The notes beneath the pieces are model-generated. The model had not been told where the DNA came from. It ran no database searches and saw only the letters and a list, made by a program, of their open reading frames with translations. Positions 4,877 to 8,919 of a stretch of DNA of 8,919 nt are shown here, piece by piece; position 1 is the stretch's first letter; each line of letters opens with the position of its first letter. The position numbers and the translations under genes are program-made. This DNA is from Tannerella sp. (GTDB taxonomy: Bacteria; Bacteroidota; Bacteroidia; Bacteroidales; Tannerellaceae), in NCBI GenBank assembly GCA_031263835.1, contig JAISEZ010000088.1, forward strand, positions 1 to 8,919, written 5' to 3'.

Positions 4877-7864
4877 TCAAGGGGTGAGCGCCCGGTAGAG
4901 GACGTCCTGTATGCGTTCGCGAATCTTCAGGGAAAACAGTTTGCCGTTCACCCGCGACGGGTAGATACGGTTGCTCAGGAAAATATATACCAGCTGATGG
5001 TCGGGGTCAACCCAAAAACACGTGCCCGTGAAACCGTTGTGCCCGTATGCGGAAAGCGGCGCCAGCCTGCTGCAGGGGGACGATTTCAGGGTATCGGCTT
5101 CCGGCTTGTCGAAACCCAGTCCGCGGCGGGAGGTCGGGCTTTTGCTTTCCGTAAACAGCCGGCAGGTTGCTTCCGACAGGTACCTTTCTCCGCCATACGT
5201 TCCGGCGTTCAGGTAAAGCTGCAGGATTTTGGCCAGATCGCCGGCACTGGAAAACAGGCCGGCGTTTCCGGAGACGCCTCCCTGAAAGGCTGCTCCTTCG
5301 TCATGGACGTAGCCGCGCAGTATCTGGCGGCGGAGAAACCGGTCGTCCTCCGTCGGCACAATCTGCGAGACGTCCATCTTCTTCAGCGGGTTGTATGTCG
5401 CAGTGGTCGCTCCCAGCCGGCTGAAAAAGTGCGTATCCAGCAGTTTGTCCATGGGCTGGCGCATCTGATGCTCCACCATCATTTTCAGCAGGATGAAATT
5501 CACGCAACTGTAAACGTACTTCCCGCGGGGTTTCAGTTTGGCGTCGTAAATATCATTCATAATCATCGCCGGGAACGAGTCGGTCAGGTAGAAATCCGCG
5601 GCCACTTCCGAGGTGAAACCCTCTTTCCGGCTTCCGGAAACCACGTTTGGCAGAAACTTGAAATCCGTCCGCACATACGTCTGCGCTTCGTACCTCACCG
5701 AATAGACCGGCGTCTTTGTCCGGCTGAACAGGTTTCCCCTGAAACTGTCCCGGTCAATCGCATCCATGTAAAAGGCGATGATGGGGGGCAGTCCCGACTG
5801 ATGATACAGGAGTTCCTCTACCCGCAGGTCGCTTTTGTCTGAATTTTGCAGGGCGGAGAGATAGAGGGAAACCGGCGCATCCAGCGTAAGCAGTTTACTG
5901 TCATAGGCCTTCATGACGGCCAGCAGCGTGCCCGTTGCTTTGGACACCGACGCCAAATCATAGACGGAGGCGGGCGTCACCCGCTGTTTCTGCTGATAGT
6001 CGAAATAGCCGAATGACTTGTGATAGACAATCATCCCGTTCCTGGCCACCAGCACCTGACAGCCCGGAAAGGCCTGCTGTGCCAGCCCTTCCCCGACAAT
6101 CAGGTCAACAGAGTCAAGTCTGGCGGCGTCCAGTCCGACTTCTTCCGGCTGATGATAGCCCAGACGCGTCTTTTGCGTGGCGATGCCGTCGCCGGCCGAA
6201 AACAGTCCGGGCACTGTGACCGGCAGTTTCCCCCTGGCCGGAATGCCCCCGAAAACAACCTGTGCGGCGTAATTTTGCGCCTCGCGCGTGCTTTCGTACG
6301 CCATCACTACCCCGCCGGCCTTATCAAGCAGGCCTTTGTATTCCATGCAAAAGTAGGGCAGGGTAAAAAAAACGCAGACCGTCCGTTTCTTTTCCGCCAG
6401 TTGCCGGATGGCCTGCGGCATCATCCGGCCGGGATAGATTCCGCAGACAAGCGCGTCGTATGCCTCCAGTTCTTCGGCCATCTTCCGGATATCCGCCTCC
6501 TTTGTCTCCTTCGTAATCCGGTAGGAGGGAAGCGGTTCGTAGCTGTTCAGCATTTCCGGGAAACGGTTTCCGGGAGCGTTGCCGACGGAAATCACGGCTA
6601 TCCTGCGTTTGTCCAGCTGCTTCAGGGGAAGAAAACCGTCCGCGTTCTTCAAAACGGTAATGGCCTCCGCATTCAGTCTGGCCGCCAGCCAGGCCGCGCG
6701 GGACGTGTTCAGTCTTCCGGACAGCCCCTTCAGTTCGACCGGACGGTAGCGGTTTAATCCGGCGATGTATTTGTACTGTAATATTTTCCTGCATTTGGCA
6801 TGAACGGATTCCTGCGTCAGGACCCGGTCCTGAACGGCCTGCCTGACGGCCTCCAGTTCTTTTTCCGGCGCGTCGGGCGCCAGTACGATGTCATTGCCCG
6901 CCAGGATGGCCTGCACCGACCGGCTTTCGGCGCGATGGGTCACCGCGCCTTTCATCTCCATCGCGTCGGTGATGCACAGCCCCCGGAAACCCATCTTTTT
7001 CTGCAGAAGCTCCGTAATCACCCTGCCGGACATGGATGTCGCCAGATTCTCCGTGCCGTCCAGGGCGGGCACGTACAAATGCGTGGTCATGATGCCGGCA
7101 AACCCGGCGTCGATATACCTCTGGAAAGGCAGTAATTCGATACTGTCCAGTTCTTTCGCCGGACGAAGCACGGCCGGCAGCGTATGATGCGAATCTTCCG
7201 AAGTGTCGCCGTGTCCCGGAAAGTGTTTCGCTACGGAAAGCACGCCGGCGCTCTCCAGTCCGCGGGCGTAAGCCATGCCCCTTTCCGCCACGTCTTCCGG
7301 TTTTTCTCCGAACGAGCGCAGCCCGATGACCGGATTGTTCACGTTGCTGTTCACGTCAACGACCGGCGCAAAATTGATATGAATCCCCATCTCGCTGCAC
7401 TGGCGGCCGACTTCCTGCGCATACGCCTCAATCAGCCGGAGGTCTTCGATGGCTCCGAGCATCATATTTTTGGGAAAGCGGGTCGTTTCGCTCAGGCGCA
7501 TCGACAGGCCCCATTCGCCGTCCAGCGCAATGAACAGCGGGATACGCGACGCCTGCTGAAGGCGGTTCGTCACCTCTGCCTGCGTCGGGGGATCGCCCTT
7601 CTGGAAAAGGATGCCGCCAAACTTCACCTTCCGGACGTGTTCTTCCAGCATCTGCAGATGCTTCGCGTCGGATTTCGGCCAGGCAATCATCATAAACAGC
7701 TGTCCGATACGTTCGTCTTCACTCATCGTATCGAATACGGAATCAACCCAGTGATTCATTTCAGCCTGATTGATTTCTGCAAACAGGGTCGGTTCCGTTT
7801 GCGCGGACGCACGGAAACAAAATGCGTAAAACAGTAAAACCGGATAGAAAATCTTCTTCATCAT
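4877..7864 (-). CDS. Secreted GH3 (NagZ-type) / beta-lactamase-family serine hydrolase fusion
   Basis: About 995 residues, in three parts. After signal peptide MMKKIFYPVLLFYAFCFRASAQ, residues ~30-370 form a GH3 catalytic domain of the beta-N-acetylhexosaminidase (NagZ) type: K213-H-F-P-G-H-G-D-T and D224-S-H226, the Asp-His acid/base dyad typical of NagZ, with nucleophile D300 in I-T-D-A-M-E-M. Residues ~390-570 are the GH3 C-terminal alpha/beta domain. Residues ~590-990 are a class C beta-lactamase/serine-hydrolase domain with S639-V-S-K642, Y785-S-C787 in place of Y-x-N, and H942-N-G944. The likely substrates are periplasmic muropeptides: GlcNAc removal by the first half, and amide, ester or peptide hydrolysis by the second. 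The frame also has a TTG at 7885, but that lies inside the -7 promoter element, so ATG at 7864 or 7861 is the start. All catalytic motifs are present; the activity of the second domain is inferred. Confidence 0.93.
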   Translation of the reverse strand: MMKKIFYPVLLFYAFCFRASAQTEPTLFAEINQAEMNHWVDSVFDTMSEDERIGQLFMMIAWPKSDAKHLQMLEEHVRKVKFGGILFQKGDPPTQAEVTNRLQQASRIPLFIALDGEWGLSMRLSETTRFPKNMMLGAIEDLRLIEAYAQEVGRQCSEMGIHINFAPVVDVNSNVNNPVIGLRSFGEKPEDVAERGMAYARGLESAGVLSVAKHFPGHGDTSEDSHHTLPAVLRPAKELDSIELLPFQRYIDAGFAGIMTTHLYVPALDGTENLATSMSGRVITELLQKKMGFRGLCITDAMEMKGAVTHRAESRSVQAILAGNDIVLAPDAPEKELEAVRQAVQDRVLTQESVHAKCRKILQYKYIAGLNRYRPVELKGLSGRLNTSRAAWLAARLNAEAITVLKNADGFLPLKQLDKRRIAVISVGNAPGNRFPEMLNSYEPLPSYRITKETKEADIRKMAEELEAYDALVCGIYPGRMMPQAIRQLAEKKRTVCVFFTLPYFCMEYKGLLDKAGGVVMAYESTREAQNYAAQVVFGGIPARGKLPVTVPGLFSAGDGIATQKTRLGYHQPEEVGLDAARLDSVDLIVGEGLAQQAFPGCQVLVARNGMIVYHKSFGYFDYQQKQRVTPASVYDLASVSKATGTLLAVMKAYDSKLLTLDAPVSLYLSALQNSDKSDLRVEELLYHQSGLPPIIAFYMDAIDRDSFRGNLFSRTKTPVYSVRYEAQTYVRTDFKFLPNVVSGSRKEGFTSEVAADFYLTDSFPAMIMNDIYDAKLKPRGKYVYSCVNFILLKMMVEHQMRQPMDKLLDTHFFSRLGATTATYNPLKKMDVSQIVPTEDDRFLRRQILRGYVHDEGAAFQGGVSGNAGLFSSAGDLAKILQLYLNAGTYGGERYLSEATCRLFTESKSPTSRRGLGFDKPEADTLKSSPCSRLAPLSAYGHNGFTGTCFWVDPDHQLVYIFLSNRIYPSRVNGKLFSLKIRERIQDVLYRALTP

Positions 7865-7882
7865 CGTTTGTTCAAAACGGGA

Positions 7883-7890
7883 CAAATGTA
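7883..7890 (-). promoter_or_regulatory. Bacteroidota -7 promoter element for the GH3 fusion gene
   Basis: On the minus strand this reads TACATTTG, an exact TAnnTTTG match, 18 nt before the ATG at 7864. No good -33 TTTG is visible about 20 nt upstream, so the promoter may be weak or activator-dependent. It rules out the upstream TTG as the start codon. Confidence 0.5.
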
Positions 7891-7974
7891 CACGTTATTT
7901 GCTGAAACTCATTCTCTCCGGTCGATTATTTTGCATCTGTTTCGAATCCGGGCAGGAAAATAATGTCATTCTAT

Positions 7975-8007
7975 TTTGGCTGTCAGCGAAATATTCCCTA
8001 CTTTTGC
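7975..8007 (+). promoter_or_regulatory. Bacteroidota -33/-7 promoter for rplS
   Basis: TTTG at 7975-7978 and TACTTTTGC at 7999-8007 (TAnnTTTG plus pyrimidine, exact) are separated by 20 nt, the expected spacing for the housekeeping sigma factor of this phylum. It predicts transcription starting near 8012-8015 and a leader of about 85-90 nt before the rplS ATG. Confidence 0.8.
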
Positions 8008-8025
8008 CCCGCTTTACGTAATCTC

Positions 8026-8049
8026 TGCCGGAAAATGAGTGATCCGGTA
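8026..8049 (+). promoter_or_regulatory. Possible stem-loop in the rplS leader
   Basis: TGCCGG (8026-8031) can pair with CCGGTA (8044-8049), with one G-U pair, around a 12-nt loop, in the untranslated leader of rplS. Ribosomal protein leaders often bind their own product, but no known L19-leader consensus is recognised here. Confidence 0.3.
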
Positions 8050-8100
8050 CATTGCGTTTCAACAATCAATGAGGTGTAATAAATAAAAAGCTATCAAACA

Positions 8101-8448
8101 ATGGACTTAATTAAAATTGCAGAGGAAGCGTTCGCCGTGGGAAAGGAATTTCCGGCATTCAAGAGCGGTGATACCGTGACGGTTTCGTACCGAATCACCG
8201 AGGGAAACAAGGAACGTGTTCAGCAGTACAGAGGCGTCGTCATCCGCATTTCGGGACACGGCGACAAGAAACGTTTCACGGTTCGCAAGATGTCTGAAAA
8301 CGTTGGCGTGGAAAGGATTTTTCCCATCGATTCCCCGTTTATCGAAAGTATTGCAGTGAACAAGGTCGGTAAAGTTCGCAGAGCCAAACTGTATTACCTG
8401 CGTAAATTGACCGGCAAGAAAGCCCGTATCCGGGAAAAAAGATTCTGA
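8101..8448 (+). CDS. rplS: 50S ribosomal protein L19
   Basis: The 115-residue product is a full-length bacterial L19, the large-subunit protein at the interface with the 30S subunit. Diagnostic stretches are F-x-S-G-D-T-V-T-V-S-Y-R-I near 20-32, the R-x-Q-x-Y-R-G-V-V-I-R-I-S-G core near 39-52 (E-R-V-Q-Q-Y-R-G-V-V-I), F-T-V-R-K-M-S-E-N-V-G-V-E-R-I-F-P near 59-75, and the basic C-terminus K-V-R-R-A-K-L-Y-Y-L-R. The ATG follows an A-rich, SD-less leader, normal for this phylum. It is monocistronic here: its own promoter lies upstream and a terminator 24 nt after the stop. The frequent companion genes rpsP-rimM-trmD are not adjacent. Confidence 0.98.
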   Translation: MDLIKIAEEAFAVGKEFPAFKSGDTVTVSYRITEGNKERVQQYRGVVIRISGHGDKKRFTVRKMSENVGVERIFPIDSPFIESIAVNKVGKVRRAKLYYLRKLTGKKARIREKRF

Positions 8449-8471
8449 AACAGACAGACATGGAGAAAAAG

Positions 8472-8504
8472 ATAACCGAATCAAAACGATCCGGTTATTT
8501 TTTT
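8472..8504 (+). terminator. Intrinsic terminator after rplS
   Basis: ATAACCG (8472-8478) pairs with CGGTTAT (8492-8498), and after one A-C mismatch ATC (8480-8482) pairs with GAT (8488-8490) around the loop AAAAC. A run of seven T follows (8498-8504). An A-run at 8466-8470 opposite the T-run could also let it work on the minus strand. Confidence 0.88.
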
Positions 8505-8530
8505 GCGTCTTCCGGGTGCATTTTGTGAAG

Positions 8531-8576
8531 GCGCCTTTAGTGCTCCGTCTAAAGCACCTTTAGTGCCCCGTCTAAG
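8531..8576 (+). repeat. 23-bp tandem repeat, two copies plus fragment
   Basis: Units 8531-8553 and 8554-8576 share 20 of 23 bases (GCGCCTTTAGTGCTCCGTCT and GCACCTTTAGTGCCCCGTCT, plus the AAA/AAG ends). A degraded third start, ACACCCTTAGC, follows at 8577. Internal CTTTAG/CTAAAG and GTGCT/AGCAC inverted repeats allow alternative hairpins. Confidence 0.85.
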
Positions 8577-8648
8577 ACACCCTTAGCAAAACGGTGTGAA
8601 GACGTCCATAACAGGTGAGTGACTAACAGACAGTTAACGACCGGCAAA

Positions 8649-8676
8649 GTAAAGACGCGATGCATCGCGTCTCTAC
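8649..8676. repeat. Palindromic intergenic element with a perfect 20-bp core
   Basis: AGACGCGATG (8653-8662) is followed directly by its reverse complement (8663-8672), giving a perfect 20-bp palindrome. One A/C mismatch further out, GTA and TAC extend it to 28 nt. From memory, very similar GTAGAGACGCGAT-type palindromes are dispersed in many copies in cyanobacterial and some other genomes. Confidence 0.8.
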
Positions 8677-8710
8677 GCGGGGAACAAAGCTATCCGGCAA
8701 GCGGGCCTGT

Positions 8711-8738
8711 CTGGATTGCTTCCTTCGTCGCAATGACG
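8711..8738 (+). repeat. Dispersed repeat-like motif (GGATTGCTTC...CGCAATGAC)
   Basis: CTGGATTGCTTCCTTCGTCG followed by CAATGACG resembles, from memory, a palindromic intergenic repeat (ATTGCTTCG...CGCAATGAC) found in many unrelated bacterial genomes. The ends ATTGC and GCAAT are complementary around a short loop. Confidence 0.6.
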
Positions 8739-8759
8739 GGCGGCGGGAACGACAGCTTT

Positions 8760-8807
8760 ATAATCATTTATCATTCATTTCCGCCGCGTAAATCACTAAC
8801 CACTAAT
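8760..8807 (-). repeat. Inverted copy of the 682-733 heptamer module
   Basis: On the minus strand this reads ATTAGTGGTTAGTGATT (8807-8791), a short GC-rich spacer, then ATGAATGATAAATGATTAT (8778-8760). The parts match 692-708 and 715-733 exactly and in the same order; the intervening spacer differs. The repeat overlaps the last codons of the gene at 8796-8919. Confidence 0.85.
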
Positions 8808-8919
8808 TTCCAGCCCTTTCGTTGCTGTTTCCCAGCCAAGTATTTCGGCGCAGGTGAAAAAGGAGGTCATCGAGACGCCCAGAATGCCGTGCAGGTTCAG
8901 GTTCTGTCCGGTCAGTAAC
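8796..8919 (-). CDS. C-terminal end of an FAD-dependent oxidoreductase (phytoene desaturase/RetSat-like), partial
   Basis: The frame enters from the right edge and ends at TAG (8798-8796), giving 40 residues: LLTGQNLNLHGILGVSMTSF, then F-T-C-A-E-I-L-G-W-E-T-A-T-K-G-L-E-I-S-G. 'T-G-Q-x-x-x-x-H-G-I-x-G' followed by a helix is the conserved C-terminal FAD-contacting segment of NAD(P)/FAD-dependent oxidoreductases related to phytoene desaturase and all-trans-retinol 13,14-reductase, which Bacteroidota commonly carry. The substrate is unknown. The last residues and the stop codon are formed by the heptamer repeat, so the natural C-terminus may have been altered. The family call rests on this short tail alone. 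Confidence 0.68.
   Translation of the reverse strand, partial: LLTGQNLNLHGILGVSMTSFFTCAEILGWETATKGLEISG

Larger units (their letters stand above)
7865..8100. promoter_or_regulatory. Divergent promoter region between GH3 fusion and rplS
   Basis: This 236-bp region separates the two divergent genes. It carries a -7 element on each strand (7883-7890 minus; 7999-8007 plus) and a possible leader hairpin upstream of rplS (8026-8049). I see no further gene or repeat here. Confidence 0.7.
8449..8795. other. Repeat-rich intergenic region between rplS and the oxidoreductase end
   Basis: After the rplS terminator this 347-bp gap holds, in order, a 23-bp tandem repeat (8531-8576), a 28-nt palindrome (8649-8676), a dispersed-repeat-like motif (8711-8738) and the inverted copy of the heptamer module (8760-8807). 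The open frame at 8619-8918 plus crosses all these repeats and is antisense to a real gene end, so it is not counted as a gene. Confidence 0.75.

Noticed and set aside
4531..4887. Plus-strand frame through the 42-bp repeats with G-R-Q-H-R-V-T-G-F-L-H units
   Set aside because: Same effect of repeat length; it continues through the terminator hairpin into the antisense end of the GH3 gene, which argues against translation.
4847..5842. 331-codon plus-strand frame antisense to the beta-lactamase domain
   Set aside because: The minus strand carries intact catalytic motifs; this frame has no recognisable domain.
7184..7837. 217-codon plus-strand frame antisense to the GH3 domain
   Set aside because: Shadow of the GH3 coding sequence, with no promoter or motif.
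8619..8918. 99-codon plus-strand frame at the right end
   Set aside because: It crosses the palindrome, the dispersed repeat and the heptamer module, and is antisense to the oxidoreductase tail.

Overview
The window looks like a chromosomal segment from a fairly GC-rich member of the Bacteroidales (Bacteroidota). Three things point there. (1) The intergenic regions carry the Bacteroidota sigma-70-type -7 element TAnnTTTG, seen upstream of pyrH, rplS and the GH3 gene. (2) Start codons lack Shine-Dalgarno sequences. (3) The gene set is typical of the phylum: a DUF2807 lipoprotein, a GH92 alpha-mannosidase, a GH3/beta-lactamase fusion and a C-terminal RetSat/phytoene-desaturase-like oxidoreductase fragment. 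A Tannerella/Parabacteroides-like or Alistipes-like genome is possible, but I cannot fix the genus by eye.

Layout, left to right. A DUF2807 (head-GIN) lipoprotein gene on the minus strand runs off the left edge (1-615). A 382-bp intergenic stretch follows, with a heptanucleotide repeat and a possible gene remnant. Then come pyrH (UMP kinase, 998-1708), a short gap with a second heptanucleotide repeat, a large GH92 glycosidase (1802-4132), and a small hypothetical gene whose ATG directly follows the GH92 stop codon (4133-4525), all on the plus strand. A 351-bp convergent intergenic region holds three and a bit copies of a 42-bp tandem repeat and a near-perfect 37-nt hairpin that can terminate transcription from both sides. 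On the minus strand, 4877-7864 encodes a roughly 995-residue secreted fusion of a NagZ-type GH3 beta-N-acetylhexosaminidase and a serine beta-lactamase-family domain. It diverges from rplS (ribosomal protein L19, 8101-8448), which has a good promoter and a terminator. The last 350 bp before the right edge is packed with small repeats and ends in the C-terminal end of a minus-strand FAD-dependent oxidoreductase.

Function. pyrH and rplS are housekeeping genes. The GH92 and GH3-beta-lactamase proteins both have signal peptides and act on glycans outside the cytoplasm: GH92 probably on alpha-mannosides, the fusion probably on peptidoglycan fragments. The most informative element is the fusion, because separate NagZ-type and beta-lactamase-fold amidase enzymes act in sequence in muropeptide rescue in Bacillus subtilis. 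The most unusual non-coding content is the density of different repeat families confined to the intergenic gaps. I found no CRISPR array, tRNA, rRNA, insertion sequence or defence system, and no clear sign of a wholly new system.
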